Part shown: positions 1-9,877 of the stretch, one piece after another
Layout of the letters: each line of letters opens with the position of its first letter
Position numbering within the stretch: the first letter of the stretch is position 1
Source of the DNA: Pseudomonas sp. LS.1a
GTDB taxonomy: Bacteria > Pseudomonadota > Gammaproteobacteria > Pseudomonadales > Pseudomonadaceae
Assembly (NCBI RefSeq): GCF_022533585.1
Contig: NZ_CP092827.1
Span: 4,566,001-4,630,000 of the forward strand
DNA length: 64,000 nucleotides
Direction of reading: 5' to 3'
Translations under genes and position numbers: made by a program
The notes under the pieces: generated by a model
What the model saw: only the letters and a program-made list of their open reading frames with translations
The model's database searches: none
Told to the model about the DNA's origin: nothing

Positions 1-854
1 ACGGTGACCTCGACCGCTGGCGCGGTGCGCTGGAGGCCCTGCCCGCCCTGCAGCCAAGCGAAATCGACCTGGTCAACGGGCTGCGCCTGGACTGCGATTG
101 CGACGACGCAACCCGCACACAGATGCGCCAGGCACTGATGGGCCTGTCGCCCTGGCGCAAAGGGCCGTTCGACCTGTTCGGCGTGCATGTGGACACCGAA
201 TGGCGTTCGGACTGGAAATGGTCCCGGGTTGGCCCGCACCTGGACCTCAAGGGCAAGCGCGTGCTCGACGTGGGCTGCGGCAACGGCTACTACCAGTGGC
301 GCATGCTCGGTGCCGGCGCCGACATGGTGATTGGCGTCGACCCCAACTGGCTGTTCTTCTGCCAGTTCCAGGCCGTACAGCAGTACCTGCCCGAGCTGCC
401 CGCCTGGCACCTGCCGTTCGCCCTGGAAGACCTGCCGGCCAACCTCGAAGGTTTCGACACGGTGTTTTCCATGGGTGTGTTCTACCACCGCCGCTCACCC
501 ATCGAGCACCTGCTGGCGCTCAAGGACTGCCTGGTCAAAGGTGGTGAACTGGTGCTGGAAACCCTGGTGATCGAGGGTGACGAAAACCAGGTGCTGGTAC
601 CTGAGGACCGCTACGCGCAGATGCGCAACGTCTGGTACCTGCCGTCGGTGCCGGCCCTGGCGCGCTGGTTGCGCCGTGCCGGTTTCAGCGATGTGCGTTG
701 CGTCGATGTCAGCGTGACCAGCGTAGAGGAACAGCGCAGCACCGAGTGGATGCGCTACCAGTCACTGGGCGACTTCCTTGACCCGAACGACCACAGCAAG
801 ACCATCGAAGGCCTGCCGGCCCCACGCCGAGCCACCCTGCTGGCGCGCAAATAA
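1..854 (+). CDS. cmoB: tRNA U34 carboxymethyltransferase CmoB, 5' end cut off by the window
   Basis: The reading frame is open from position 3, giving about 283 residues; the family is near 320, so roughly 35-40 N-terminal residues lie outside the window. CmoB transfers the carboxymethyl group of carboxy-SAM to 5-hydroxyuridine-34 of tRNAs, making cmo5U for wobble decoding. The SAM-binding loop [11 protein letters not shown] is visible, followed by family-typical [18 protein letters not shown] and a C-terminal [18 protein letters not shown]. cmoA would be expected just upstream. The identification rests on strong family resemblance. An apparent internal ATG at 123 is not the true start, because conserved sequence continues upstream of it. 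Confidence 0.95.
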   Translation, partial: GDLDRWRGALEALPALQPSEIDLVNGLRLDCDCDDATRTQMRQALMGLSPWRKGPFDLFGVHVDTEWRSDWKWSRVGPHLDLKGKRVLDVGCGNGYYQWRMLGAGADMVIGVDPNWLFFCQFQAVQQYLPELPAWHLPFALEDLPANLEGFDTVFSMGVFYHRRSPIEHLLALKDCLVKGGELVLETLVIEGDENQVLVPEDRYAQMRNVWYLPSVPALARWLRRAGFSDVRCVDVSVTSVEEQRSTEWMRYQSLGDFLDPNDHSKTIEGLPAPRRATLLARK

Positions 855-875
855 AAAAAGCGCCCGGATGGGCGC
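853..875 (-). terminator. Rho-independent terminator of the small minus-strand gene
   Basis: A GCGCCC/GGGCGC stem with a GGAT loop (860-875) is followed, on the minus strand, by seven T (853-859). It sits directly after the stop of cmoB and downstream of the small secreted-protein gene at 924-1127. A second inverted repeat, CACCTGCGCC/GGCGCAGGTG (883-915), lies between that gene and this terminator. Confidence 0.7.
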
Positions 876-923
876 CTGAATACACCTGCGCCGAGGAGCT
901 GTCACGGCGCAGGTGCTGTTAAC

Positions 924-1127
924 TCAGTCCTTGGCCAACTCGCGGGCCTTCTCCTGTGCTTTACGCTCACGCTCGACAACGGCCTGTTGCTTGTCGCCGT
1001 ACAGGCGCTGCTGGTCTTCGCGGAACGCTTGCCAGAATTGTTTCGAACGTTCCGCGCCGCCCTCGGCATAAACACTGGCGCTGCCCAGGGCAAGGGTGGC
1101 CAACAGCAGGTACTTGGTCAGGTTCAT
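924..1127 (-). CDS. Small secreted/periplasmic protein of unknown function (67 aa)
   Basis: The product begins with a clear signal peptide (Met-Asn-Leu-Thr-Lys, a hydrophobic stretch, then SVYA before EGG), leaving a mature part of about 46 residues. The mature part is highly charged and predicted helical (QQRLYGDKQQAVVERERKAQ), so a short periplasmic helix or coiled coil is likely. A terminator follows at 853-875, which supports a real monocistronic gene. I do not recognise a named family and assign no function. Confidence 0.7.
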   Translation of the reverse strand: MNLTKYLLLATLALGSASVYAEGGAERSKQFWQAFREDQQRLYGDKQQAVVERERKAQEKARELAKD

Positions 1128-1239
1128 CGTGGTTGCCTCGTGATAACCGATCAGACAGGGCCATCCTAGCGAGGGTTAGCTAACGGCAAGGTGAGGCGGG
1201 GATTACAGTCTTGCAATGTGGCCCTGTGTTGTCTGTGCT

Positions 1240-1333
1240 GGCCTCTTCGCGGGTAAACCCGCTCCCACAGGAACTGCACAGATTTCAGCGTCTGTAAGTT
1301 CCTGTGGGAGCGGGTTTACCCGCGAAAGGGCCG
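1240..1333. repeat. Inverted pair of P. putida-type REP elements
   Basis: Two copies of the REP core face each other: CTTCGCGGGTAAACCCGCTC then CCACAGG, and its complement ending CGCGAAAGGGCCG. The central spacer is about 30 bp. It lies between the small secreted gene and the response regulator. This is the A type (core GCGGGTAAACCCGC). Confidence 0.9.
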
Positions 1334-1344
1334 CAACAGACAGC

Positions 1345-1377
1345 CAGATAACAGCAGCATTACAAATCCGTTATCTG
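1345..1377. promoter_or_regulatory. Inverted repeat upstream of the response regulator; possible operator
   Basis: CAGATAAC (1345-1352) and GTTATCTG (1370-1377) are perfect 8-bp arms separated by 17 bp, about 100 bp before the regulator start. The arm symmetry and position suggest an autoregulatory binding site or a transcript hairpin. No direct evidence separates the two readings. Confidence 0.35.
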
Positions 1378-1475
1378 CGCCGCGCGCCCTTACTCATGCC
1401 GTAACATCCTGCGCCTTGACCCTGATGCCACTACAGGGTCGAGAATCGCCCCCTTTCATCACACCGAGCCCACCC

Positions 1476-2150
1476 ATGCGCCTACTGATCATCGAGGACG
1501 AACTGCGTACCGCCGACTACCTGCAACAGGGCCTGCGCGAGAACGGCTACGCGATCGACTGCGCCCACACCGGCACCGACGGCCTGCACCTGGCCCGCCA
1601 GCAGCCCTACGACCTGGTCATCCTCGATGTCAACCTGCCCGAAATCGATGGCTGGACCGTGCTGCAGCGGCTGCGCGCCGAATCGGCCACGCGCATCATG
1701 ATGCTCACCGCCCACGGCCGCCTGGCCGACCGGGTCAAGGGCCTGGACCTGGGTGCCGACGATTACCTGCTCAAACCCTTCGAGTTCCCGGAACTGCTGG
1801 CACGCATCCGCAGCCTGCTGCGCCGCAACGACCAGCAACTGCAGCCCAGCACCCTGCGCGTCGCCGATCTGGAGCTGGACCCCGGCCGCCACCGTGCCTA
1901 CCGTGCCGGGCAGCGTATCGACCTCACCGCCAAGGAATTCGCCCTGCTGCACCTGCTGATGCGCCAGACCGGCGAGGTGCTGTCGCGCACCCAGATCATC
2001 TCGCTGGTGTGGGACATGAACTTCGACTGCGACACCAATGTGGTGGAGGTTTCGATCCGGCGCCTGCGGGCAAAGATCGACGACCCGTTCGACAACAAGC
2101 TGATCCATACCCTGCGTGGCGTCGGCTACGTGCTCGAGGCACGCTTTTGA
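1476..2150 (+). CDS. OmpR/CusR-family response regulator (224 aa)
   Basis: DNA-binding response regulator with an N-terminal receiver (acidic pair E7/D8, phosphoacceptor D51 in DLVILDV, T78, K100 in LLKPF) and a C-terminal winged-helix domain. The start at 1476 is preferred over an in-frame start at 1416, because the receiver begins MRLLIIEDE at 1476. The sequence resembles CusR/CopR-type heavy-metal regulators. It overlaps the kinase gene by a few bases, so the two are translated as a pair. The inducing signal cannot be read from sequence; metal sensing is a family-level inference. Confidence 0.88.
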   Translation: MRLLIIEDELRTADYLQQGLRENGYAIDCAHTGTDGLHLARQQPYDLVILDVNLPEIDGWTVLQRLRAESATRIMMLTAHGRLADRVKGLDLGADDYLLKPFEFPELLARIRSLLRRNDQQLQPSTLRVADLELDPGRHRAYRAGQRIDLTAKEFALLHLLMRQTGEVLSRTQIISLVWDMNFDCDTNVVEVSIRRLRAKIDDPFDNKLIHTLRGVGYVLEARF

Positions 2151-3529
2151 AAAACGCCAGCCTGTCACTGCGCCTGGGCCTGAGCATGACGCTGATGGGC
2201 GCCGCACTGGTGATGCTGCTGGCCTGCCTGGCCGTGTTTGCCCTCGATCACGAACTGGACAGCCGCGCACGCAAGGACCTGGCGCGCAAGATGCTGCAGG
2301 TCGAGCACAACCTGCGCGTAGACCTGCGCAGCGAAGACCTGGGCACCCGCGCCCATCCTTTGCTCGACCTGGTGATGGGGCACGACAACCTCAGCCTCAG
2401 CGTGCTGGCCCTCGAAAGCCGCCACCCGCACCTGCTCAGCCTGGGGCCAGCACTGGAATCGCAGGTTGGCGAGCTGCGCACCGAGGCCCGCCTGGCCTTT
2501 CATGCGTGGCGCGACAGCAATGGCAACCAGATACTCACCGCGACCCGGCTGATGCGCCTGCGCGACGACACCCCGGTCAAGGTGATGATGTCGCTCAACC
2601 GCGCCGACGACAACGCCCTGCTACAGGCCTACCTGCACTCCACCTTGCTCGCGCTGCCGCTGCTGTTACTGCTGATCGGTGCCGGCGCCTGGTGGCTGAT
2701 GCAGCGCGGCCTGAAACCACTGCGGCACTTCCGGCGCATTGCCGGCCAGGTGTCGGCCCAGGACCTGCAACATCGCCTGCCCGCTACCGGTCTGCCGCTG
2801 GAGCTGGCAGAGCTGGCCCGCAGCATCAACGTGATGCTCGACCGCCTCGACCAGGGTGTCAGCCAGCTGTCGCAGTTTTCTGACGACCTGGCCCATGAAC
2901 TGCGCACACCGTTGAGCAACCTGATGGGCAAGGCGCAAGTGACGCTGGCCCGCGAACGGGACAACGCGAATTACCGGGAAGTGCTGGAAGACAGCATCGA
3001 AGAGCTGACCCGGCTCAACCGCATCATCAACGACATGCTGTTTCTCGCCCAGGTCAGCCAACCCCAGGCCCAGGTTGCCCTCAAGCCCATGGCATTGGCC
3101 GACGAGACTGCGCGGGTCGTCGAGCTGTTTGCCTTCAGTGCCGAGCTGAAAGGGATTGAATTGCGTGTTCAGGGCTGGGGGACGGCGCAGGGTGATCGGC
3201 TGATGTTTCAGCGGGCATTGTCGAACCTGTTGAGCAATGCCATTCGGCACTGTCCCGATGGCAAGCCTGTGGAGCTGCGCATCGAGCGCCTGGGCAGCGA
3301 AGTTCGGCTGTCGGTGGAAAACCAGGGGCATGGTATTGCTCAAGAGCATCAGTCGCGCTTGTTCGAGCGGTTTTACCGGGTGGGCTCGGGGCGCTCGCGG
3401 CTGGAGGGTGGGACCGGGTTGGGGCTGGCGATCGTGAAATCGATCATGCAGTTGCATGGCGGGCGGGTCGAGGTTAGCAGCAGCCCCTTGGGGCCTACCC
3501 GCTTTACCCTGGTGTTTCCTGCCGATTGA
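2147..3529 (+). CDS. CusS-like sensor histidine kinase (about 460 aa)
   Basis: Inner-membrane kinase partner of the preceding regulator. The likely start is TTG at 2147, overlapping the regulator stop; ATG 2186 is an alternative. It has an N-terminal membrane segment, a periplasmic sensor part of about 130 residues, a second membrane segment (LLALPLLLLLIGAGAWWLM), HAMP, the H-box DDLAHELRTPLSNL, N-box LLSNAIRHC, and G-boxes ENQGHGI and GGTGLGLAIVKS. The long upstream extension in the same frame to 2009 overlaps the regulator and is not needed. The architecture fits heavy-metal sensor kinases; the ligand is unknown. Confidence 0.87.
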   Translation: MKNASLSLRLGLSMTLMGAALVMLLACLAVFALDHELDSRARKDLARKMLQVEHNLRVDLRSEDLGTRAHPLLDLVMGHDNLSLSVLALESRHPHLLSLGPALESQVGELRTEARLAFHAWRDSNGNQILTATRLMRLRDDTPVKVMMSLNRADDNALLQAYLHSTLLALPLLLLLIGAGAWWLMQRGLKPLRHFRRIAGQVSAQDLQHRLPATGLPLELAELARSINVMLDRLDQGVSQLSQFSDDLAHELRTPLSNLMGKAQVTLARERDNANYREVLEDSIEELTRLNRIINDMLFLAQVSQPQAQVALKPMALADETARVVELFAFSAELKGIELRVQGWGTAQGDRLMFQRALSNLLSNAIRHCPDGKPVELRIERLGSEVRLSVENQGHGIAQEHQSRLFERFYRVGSGRSRLEGGTGLGLAIVKSIMQLHGGRVEVSSSPLGPTRFTLVFPAD

Positions 3530-3540
3530 TCGCTGCCTGT

Positions 3541-3643
3541 GCCGGCCTCTTCGCGGGTAAACCCGCTCCCACAGGGATCGCACACGCCTCAGGCCTGTAG
3601 AGTACCTGTGGGAGCGGGTTTACCCGCGAAGAGGCCGGTACAG
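3541..3643. repeat. Inverted pair of REP elements, A type
   Basis: Facing copies of the GCGGGTAAACCCGCTCCCAC core fill the gap between the convergent kinase and pdxJ genes. The outer flanks (GGCCTCTTC / GAAGAGGCC) are also complementary, so the whole unit can fold as one long hairpin and may protect both 3' ends. Confidence 0.9.
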
Positions 3644-3654
3644 GCGACCAGCGG

Positions 3655-4395
3655 TTAGCGCGAAGCCGCCACGATCAGCGCCTTCATCTCGGCCACTGCG
3701 GCCTTGAAGCCGACGAACAGCGCATGCGCCACCAGCGCATGACCGATGTTCAGCTCATTGATGCCCTTGATCGCCGCCACCGCCTCGACGTTGTGGTAAT
3801 GCAACCCGTGGCCGGCATTGACGATCAGCCCCTGCCCCACGCCAAACGCCACGCCATCGACGATACGCTTGAGTTCCTCGGCCACTTCGGTCGGGGTTTC
3901 GGCATCGGCGTAGCGCCCGGTGTGCAGCTCGATGGCTGGCGCACCAACCCGGCGCGATGCCTCGATCTGCCGCTCGTCGGCATCGATGAACAGCGACACT
4001 TCGGCACCGGTACGCGACAGGCGTTCAACCGCCGCCTTGATCCGCGCCTCCTGGCCCGCCACGTCCAGGCCACCTTCGGTGGTCAGTTCCTGACGGGTTT
4101 CCGGTACCAGGCAGATGTGCGCCGGGCGAATCTTCTCGGCAAAGGCCATCATCTCTTCGGTGACGCCCATCTCGAAGTTCATGCGGGTCTGCAGCACATC
4201 CTTGAGCAGTACCACGTCACGCTCCTGGATGTGCCGGCGGTCTTCACGCAGGTGCACGGTGATGCCATCGGCGCCTGCTTCCTCGGCATCCAGGGCAGCC
4301 TTGACCGGATCAGGGTAACGCGTGCCCCGGGCCTGGCGCAGGGTCGCCACGTGGTCGATGTTTACGCCAAGAAGCATGCGGTTGCTGTGAGTCAC
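3655..4395 (-). CDS. pdxJ: Pyridoxine 5'-phosphate synthase PdxJ
   Basis: Condenses 1-deoxy-D-xylulose 5-phosphate with 3-amino-2-oxopropyl phosphate to give pyridoxine 5'-phosphate, the last step of de novo vitamin B6 synthesis. The 246-residue product has the family start [18 protein letters not shown], the [17 protein letters not shown] segment, the [10 protein letters not shown] segment and the C-terminal [10 protein letters not shown]. It follows recO on the same strand with a 43-bp gap (4396-4438) and ends the lepA-to-pdxJ gene set. Confidence 0.97.
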   Translation of the reverse strand: MTHSNRMLLGVNIDHVATLRQARGTRYPDPVKAALDAEEAGADGITVHLREDRRHIQERDVVLLKDVLQTRMNFEMGVTEEMMAFAEKIRPAHICLVPETRQELTTEGGLDVAGQEARIKAAVERLSRTGAEVSLFIDADERQIEASRRVGAPAIELHTGRYADAETPTEVAEELKRIVDGVAFGVGQGLIVNAGHGLHYHNVEAVAAIKGINELNIGHALVAHALFVGFKAAVAEMKALIVAASR

Positions 4396-4438
4396 GAAAG
4401 GCTCTCCTGAAGATTGAGCCCCACAGCATACGTCGTGA

Positions 4439-5122
4439 TCAGCGCTTGCGAAACAGTTCCCGGCTGACCAGTGGTTTTGCCCCCAGGTGAACGGCCAACG
4501 CCTGGCGCATCAGGCGCTTGGCGGCTAGCAAGGCGCCGGGGGCATCCCAGTCGGCTTCGGCCAGGGCCAGCAGTTCGGTACCGCGAAACAGCCCGGGTTG
4601 CACCAGCTCGATCCGCTCCAGGCCGGCATCCACACGCAAGCGGTACAGGCCGTCGGCCGTGATCGGCTGATCATTGACGTCGTGGTGCAACGAAAACGCA
4701 TAACCGAGCTCGTCCAGCAGCCGCCATTCGAAGGAGCGCAGCAGCGGCTCCAGCGGACGACCGGCGGCCAGGGCCTGCAGGGTCAGGGTGTAGTGCTCGA
4801 ACAGCGCCGGGAAAGGCGCTTCGGCGGGCAGCAGGCGCATGAGCAGTTCGTTGAGGTACAACCCGCTGAACAGGGCATCGCCATGCAGCCAGGCGGCGAT
4901 GCCGGCGCTGTCCATCCGCCCGACATTCTTCAGCTCGCCACGTCCGCGCAGCTCCAGTTCCAGCGGCACGAACGGCCGTACCAGGCTGCCACCCTTGCCA
5001 CGCGCACGGCGCAGCACGGCGCGCATGCGGCCCTGCGGGGTGAAGAAGTCCACCAGCGCGCTGGTTTCCTTGTAGGCACGGCTGTGCAGCACGTAGGCTG
5101 GCTGGCCGACAGGTTGTTCCAT
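4439..5122 (-). CDS. recO: DNA repair protein RecO
   Basis: Loads RecA on SSB-coated single-stranded DNA together with RecR. The product is 227 residues; the N-terminal OB-fold part is recognisable ([42 protein letters not shown]), followed by the helical C-terminal part with [13 protein letters not shown]. Gene order era-recO-pdxJ is standard in pseudomonads. A REP pair separates it from era, so transcription from the upstream operon may be attenuated here. Confidence 0.95.
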   Translation of the reverse strand: MEQPVGQPAYVLHSRAYKETSALVDFFTPQGRMRAVLRRARGKGGSLVRPFVPLELELRGRGELKNVGRMDSAGIAAWLHGDALFSGLYLNELLMRLLPAEAPFPALFEHYTLTLQALAAGRPLEPLLRSFEWRLLDELGYAFSLHHDVNDQPITADGLYRLRVDAGLERIELVQPGLFRGTELLALAEADWDAPGALLAAKRLMRQALAVHLGAKPLVSRELFRKR

Positions 5123-5154
5123 GGAAGATCACTCAGCCCAAGTTTGATGCAAAT

Positions 5155-5272
5155 CCCTGTGGGAGCGGCCTTGCGTCGCGATAGGGCCGCAAAGCGGCCC
5201 CAAGTCATGGGGTGTTGCTGAAATCCTGGGGCCGCTTCGCAGCCCTATCGCGACGCAAGGCCGCTCCCACAA
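5155..5272. repeat. Inverted pair of REP elements, B type
   Basis: CCTGTGGGAGCGGCCTTGCG and its complement CGCAAGGCCGCTCCCAC face each other around a second inner hairpin (GGGCCGCAAAGCGGCCC). The core differs from the A type (GCGACGCAAGGCCGC instead of GCGGGTAAACCCGC) but shares the CCGCTCCCACA end. It interrupts the era-recO gap inside an otherwise compact operon. Confidence 0.88.
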
Positions 5273-5290
5273 AGGGGGGCCGTGCGAGGC

Positions 5291-6199
5291 TTACAGGTCG
5301 CCGTAGCCCAGCGAGCGCAGGGCGCGCTCGTCGTCGGACCAGCCGCCTTTCACCTTGACCCACAGGTTGAGCATGACCTTGGAGTCGAACAGCACTTCCA
5401 TGTCCTTGCGCGCCTCGGAGCCGATGCGCTTGATGCGCTCGCCCTTGTCGCCAATGATGATCTTTTTCTGACCGTCGCGCTCGACCAGGATCAGCGCGTG
5501 AATGTGCAGCACGTGGCCCTGCTGCTTGAATTCTTCAATTTCCACGGTGATCTGGTACGGCAATTCCGCACCCAGCTGACGCATGATCTTCTCGCGCACC
5601 AGTTCGGCGGCCAGGAAGCGGCTGCTGCGGTCAGTGATCTGGTCTTCCGGGAAAAAGTGATCGTTCTCGGGCAGGTGCTTGGCGATCTGTGCTTCCAGCG
5701 CCTGGAGGTTGTGCCCCTGCTGTGCGGAAATCGGCATCACTTCGGCGTTCGGCAACTGCTCCTGCAGCCATTGCAAGTGCGGGATCAGTTCGGCCTTCTC
5801 TTCCATGCGATCGGTCTTGTTGACCGCGATGATCAGTGGGCCGGTCACGTACTGCACGCGCTCCAGTACCAGTTGGTCCTCGTCGGTCCACTTGGTGCGG
5901 TCGACCACGAAGATCACCACGTCGACGTCCTTCAGGGCCGCCGAGGCGTTGCGGTTCATGTAGCGGTTCAAGGCCTTGTCGTTGGCCTTGTGCATACCGG
6001 GGGTATCGACGTAGATCGCCTGCACGTCACCCTCGGTCTTGATGCCGAGCATGTTGTGGCGGGTGGTCTGCGGCTTGCGCGAAGTGATCGCCAGCTTCTG
6101 GCCGAGGATGTGGTTGAGCAGGGTCGACTTGCCCACGTTCGGGCGGCCGACAATGGCCACGTAGCCGCAGCGGGTCGGGTTGCTATCAGTCATTGCCAT
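5291..6199 (-). CDS. era: GTPase Era
   Basis: Essential Ras-like GTPase that binds the 3' end of 16S rRNA during 30S maturation. G motifs are visible: GRPNVGKST (G1), DTPGMH (G3), NKTD (G4). The C-terminal KH domain contains [20 protein letters not shown] and [13 protein letters not shown]. The length of 302 residues is normal. An inner ATG at 6193 (MTDSNP) may be the true start. The gene overlaps rnc by 8-14 bp, so the two are translationally coupled. Confidence 0.97.
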   Translation of the reverse strand: MAMTDSNPTRCGYVAIVGRPNVGKSTLLNHILGQKLAITSRKPQTTRHNMLGIKTEGDVQAIYVDTPGMHKANDKALNRYMNRNASAALKDVDVVIFVVDRTKWTDEDQLVLERVQYVTGPLIIAVNKTDRMEEKAELIPHLQWLQEQLPNAEVMPISAQQGHNLQALEAQIAKHLPENDHFFPEDQITDRSSRFLAAELVREKIMRQLGAELPYQITVEIEEFKQQGHVLHIHALILVERDGQKKIIIGDKGERIKRIGSEARKDMEVLFDSKVMLNLWVKVKGGWSDDERALRSLGYGDL

Positions 6200-6875
6200 T
6201 CTCCACGCCCAGGGCGATCAGTGCAGACGCGGCGGCGACTTGCTCGGCGATACGCCGGCTAACGCCCTGGCCACGGCTCTTGTTGTTCAGCAGCACCACT
6301 TCGCATTCGACGAAGAAGGTCCGGCAGTGCGGTTCGCCCTGGATATCCACCACTTCGTAACGCGGCAGCTCACAGCTGCGCGACTGCAGGAACTCCTGCA
6401 GGCGGGTCTTGGGGTCCTTGTTGGTATCGACCAGGGTCAGGCCTTCGAACTCATCGGCCAGCCAGGCCAGCACGCGCTCCCGCGCCGTTTCCATGTCGGC
6501 GTCCAGGTAGATGGCGCCAATCAGCGCCTCCAGGGCGTCGGCCAGGATCGACTCGCGGCGGAAGCCACCGCTCTTGAGCTCGCCCGAACCCAGGCGCAGG
6601 TGATCACCCAGGTCGAAACCACGGGCCAGGCGGGCCAGGGTTTCACCCTTGACCAGGCGCGCACGCAGGCGCGACAGCTGGCCTTCGCGGGCCTGCGGGA
6701 AGCGCTCGAACAGCGCTTCGCCGGCGACGAAGTTGAGAATGGCGTCACCGAGAAACTCCAGGCGCTCGTTGTTGCGCCCGGCGTAGCTGCGATGGGTCAG
6801 TGCCAGGAGCATCTGGTCCTGGTTCTTGAAGGTATAACCGAGCTTTCGCTCCAGACGGGCAAGGGGAGCACTCAT
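6186..6875 (-). CDS. rnc: Ribonuclease III
   Basis: Double-strand RNA endonuclease for rRNA and mRNA processing. The 229-residue product has the signature [12 protein letters not shown] with catalytic acidic residues and a second acidic site in [13 protein letters not shown]. The C-terminal dsRNA-binding domain ([13 protein letters not shown] to the FFVECEV region) is present. It lies between lepB and era in the usual order. Confidence 0.97.
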   Translation of the reverse strand: MSAPLARLERKLGYTFKNQDQMLLALTHRSYAGRNNERLEFLGDAILNFVAGEALFERFPQAREGQLSRLRARLVKGETLARLARGFDLGDHLRLGSGELKSGGFRRESILADALEALIGAIYLDADMETARERVLAWLADEFEGLTLVDTNKDPKTRLQEFLQSRSCELPRYEVVDIQGEPHCRTFFVECEVVLLNNKSRGQGVSRRIAEQVAAASALIALGVENGND

Positions 6876-7036
6876 GCAGCCACCCGTTCGTTGTTCAACG
6901 CGTTGTTCAAATCAACATCCTGAAAGACTGTTTGGCTGTGGTCCGCCGCGACTTGCGACGAATCTCCCGATCCCTGAGAACACAGCCTATGTCAGAAATG
7001 CATTCGGCGCTGCCTGCTGGCCAGCGCCGATGGGTA

Positions 7037-7891
7037 TCAATGGATCAGACCGACCCGCGACAGGTTGGGCAGGTGGCTGAGCTTGGGCTCTGGCCAGCTC
7101 ATCCACACCGCGAAGGCCTTGCCGACGATGTTCCGGTCCGGAACCATGCCGTGCAGTTCCTTCGGGATGTTCGGGTCATCCCAGTAACGGCTGTCGTTGG
7201 AGTTGTCGCGGTTGTCGCCCATCATGAAGTAATGGCCTGCCGGCACGGTCCATTGCTGGTCCGGCGGCATGCGGTAACGGCTCATTTCCTTGCGGATCAG
7301 GTGCTCGGCCTCGCCGAGCTTTTCCTTGTACAGCTCGGCGCTGCCCAGGGTGCCCGGCTCGGTGCCCACCAGTTGTTCGGCAATCGGCTGGCCGTTGACG
7401 AACAACCGTTTGTCGTTGGTGTAGCGCACCACGTCGCCTGGCAGGCCGACCACACGCTTGATGTAGTTGACGTTCGGGTCGCTCGGGTAACGGAAGACCA
7501 TCACATCACCGCGTTGCGGGTCACCCACCTCGATGACCTTCTTGTCGATCACCGGCAGGCGAATGCCGTACGAGAACTTGTTCACCAGGATGAAGTCGCC
7601 CACTTCCAGGGTCGGCTTCATCGACCCCGAAGGGATCTGGAAAGGCTCGACCAGGAACGAACGCAGCACCAGCACGATGAACAGCACCGGGAAGAACGAC
7701 TTGCCGTACTCCACCAGCAGCGGCTCCTTGCCCAGGCGCTCGACCACCGCCATCTCGGGCTGGCTGACGCTGCCCTGGTAGTTGGCGATTGCCGCACGCC
7801 GGCGCGGGGCCAGGAACAGCAGGTCGATCAAGCCCAGCAAGCCGCAGACGAAGACGGCGATGACTAGCAACAGCGGGAAATTTAGCGACAT
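7037..7891 (-). CDS. lepB: Signal peptidase I LepB
   Basis: Inner-membrane serine protease that removes signal peptides from exported proteins. The product is 284 residues, with two N-terminal membrane segments, the catalytic serine in QIPSGSMKPTL, the lysine region YIKRVVGLPGD, and the conserved GHYFMMGDNRDNSNDSR box. It starts 5 bp after lepA ends, so the two form one transcription unit. The 161-bp gap before rnc shows no clear terminator. Confidence 0.97.
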   Translation of the reverse strand: MSLNFPLLLVIAVFVCGLLGLIDLLFLAPRRRAAIANYQGSVSQPEMAVVERLGKEPLLVEYGKSFFPVLFIVLVLRSFLVEPFQIPSGSMKPTLEVGDFILVNKFSYGIRLPVIDKKVIEVGDPQRGDVMVFRYPSDPNVNYIKRVVGLPGDVVRYTNDKRLFVNGQPIAEQLVGTEPGTLGSAELYKEKLGEAEHLIRKEMSRYRMPPDQQWTVPAGHYFMMGDNRDNSNDSRYWDDPNIPKELHGMVPDRNIVGKAFAVWMSWPEPKLSHLPNLSRVGLIH

Positions 7892-7896
7892 AGGAC

Positions 7897-9696
7897 CTAG
7901 CTATCCAACCTGAGCACGGCGAGGAAGGCTTCCTGTGGAATCTCCACGTTGCCCACCTGTTTCATGCGTTTCTTACCGGCCTTCTGCTTCTCCAGCAGTT
8001 TCTTCTTACGGCTGACGTCACCACCGTAGCACTTGGCCAGTACGTTCTTTCTGAGCGCCTTGACGGTTGTCCGCGCAATGATCTGGCCGCCGATAGCTGC
8101 CTGGATCGCCACGTCGAACATCTGCCGAGGGATCAGTTCCTTCATCTTCTCGGTCAACGCACGGCCCTTGTAGGCCGCGTTGTCGCGGTGCACGATCAAT
8201 GCCAGGGCATCGACCTTGTCGCCGTTGATCAGTACGTCCAGCTTGACCAGGTTGGCCGACTGGTAGCGATCGAAATGATAGTCCAGCGAAGCATAGCCAC
8301 GGCTGGTGGACTTGAGGCGGTCGAAGAAGTCCAGCACCACTTCGTTCATCGGCAGGTCGTAGCGCACCTGCACCTGGCTGCCGAGGAACTGCATGTCGCG
8401 CTGCACGCCACGCTTCTCGATGCACAGGGTAATGACGTTGCCCAGGTGCTCCTGCGGCACCAGGATGGTGGCGGTGACGATCGGCTCGCGGAAATCGGCG
8501 ACCGCCGAGACGTCTGGCAGCTTCGATGGGTTGTCGACGGTGATGGTCTCGCCGGTTTTCAGTTCCAGTTCGTAGATCACGCTTGGCGCAGTGGTGATCA
8601 GGTCCAGGTCGTATTCGCGCTCCAGGCGCTCCTGGATGATCTCCATGTGCAGCATGCCGAGGAAGCCGCAACGGAAGCCGAAGCCCAGGGCGTCGGAGCT
8701 TTCCGGCATGTATTGCAGCGACGAGTCGTTCAGGGTCAGCTTCTGCAGCGCATCGCGGAAGTCCTCGAAGTCGTCGGAGCTGACCGGGAACAGGCCGGCG
8801 TAAACCTGCGGCTGGATCTTCTTGAAGCCTGGCAGCACCTCGACCTCAGGGGTGCTGGACAGGGTCAGGGTGTCACCGACCGGGGCACCGTGAATGTCCT
8901 TGATGCTGGCGATGATGAAGCCCACTTCGCCGGCTTTCAGGTCGGCGGTCTGGGTGTGTTTCGGGGTGAACACGCCCACGCTGTCGACCAGGTGCACCTT
9001 GCCGGTGGACTTGACCAGGATCTTGTCGCCTTTCTTGACGCGGCCGTGGCGCACGCGCACCAGCGAGACCACGCCCAGGTAGTTGTCGAACCAGGAGTCG
9101 ATGATCAGCGCCTGCAGCGGCGCCTCGATATCGCCTTCCGGCGCAGGGATGGTCTGCACCAGGCGCTCAAGCACCTCGTCCACGCCCATGCCGCTCTTGG
9201 CACTGCAGGCCACGGCGTCGGTGGCGTCGATGCCGATGATCTTCTCGATCTCGTCCTTGACGCGATCCGGGTCGGCCTGGGGCAGGTCCATCTTGTTCAG
9301 TACCGGCATGACCTCCAGGCCCTGCTCAATGGCGGTGTAGCAGTTGGCCACGGACTGGGCCTCGACGCCCTGGCCGGCGTCCACCACCAACAGCGCGCCT
9401 TCACAGGCCGCCAGCGAGCGCGAGACTTCGTAGGTGAAGTCGACGTGGCCGGGGGTATCGATGAAGTTCAGCTGGTAGACCTTGCCGTCCTGCGCCTTGT
9501 AGTTGAGCGTGACGCTGTGGGCCTTGATGGTGATACCGCGCTCACGCTCCAGGTCCATGGAATCGAGCACCTGGGCTTCCATCTCGCGTGCCGACAGGCC
9601 ACCGCACATCTGGATGAAACGGTCGGCCAGCGTCGACTTGCCATGGTCGATGTGGGCGATGATGGAGAAATTGCGGATATGACTCAAATCACTCAC
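7897..9696 (-). CDS. lepA: Elongation factor 4 (LepA), back-translocating GTPase
   Basis: Ribosomal GTPase of the EF-G type. The 599-residue product has G1 [13 protein letters not shown], the switch region [13 protein letters not shown]3 DTPGHVDF, G4 NKMDLP and the LepA-specific C-terminal domain ending with the [18 protein letters not shown] segment. It heads the lepA-lepB-rnc-era set; 181 bp separate it from mucD, with a terminator for mucD in between. Confidence 0.98.
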   Translation of the reverse strand: MSDLSHIRNFSIIAHIDHGKSTLADRFIQMCGGLSAREMEAQVLDSMDLERERGITIKAHSVTLNYKAQDGKVYQLNFIDTPGHVDFTYEVSRSLAACEGALLVVDAGQGVEAQSVANCYTAIEQGLEVMPVLNKMDLPQADPDRVKDEIEKIIGIDATDAVACSAKSGMGVDEVLERLVQTIPAPEGDIEAPLQALIIDSWFDNYLGVVSLVRVRHGRVKKGDKILVKSTGKVHLVDSVGVFTPKHTQTADLKAGEVGFIIASIKDIHGAPVGDTLTLSSTPEVEVLPGFKKIQPQVYAGLFPVSSDDFEDFRDALQKLTLNDSSLQYMPESSDALGFGFRCGFLGMLHMEIIQERLEREYDLDLITTAPSVIYELELKTGETITVDNPSKLPDVSAVADFREPIVTATILVPQEHLGNVITLCIEKRGVQRDMQFLGSQVQVRYDLPMNEVVLDFFDRLKSTSRGYASLDYHFDRYQSANLVKLDVLINGDKVDALALIVHRDNAAYKGRALTEKMKELIPRQMFDVAIQAAIGGQIIARTTVKALRKNVLAKCYGGDVSRKKKLLEKQKAGKKRMKQVGNVEIPQEAFLAVLRLDS

Positions 9697-9833
9697 GGGT
9701 CAACACTCGAAAAGGCTGCGAGCCGGACGCCCGCCGAAAAATAGCCGGGAATTGTACCTTAAGCTGCCGGGATATGGGAGATTCCTCTATCGGGCTGTAC
9801 ACAGCATTGGCCCCTGAATTGTGAACTTTCATG

Positions 9834-9861
9834 AAAAAGGGCAGCCGAAGCTGCCCCTTTT
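9834..9861 (-). terminator. Terminator downstream of mucD
   Basis: The inverted repeat GGGCAGC/GCTGCCC with a CGAA loop is flanked by A5 on the left and T4 on the right. On the minus strand it lies 17 bp after the mucD stop and ends in a T run, so it should end mucD transcription before lepA. Confidence 0.8.
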
Positions 9862-9877
9862 CTCCTTGCGAAGCCGC

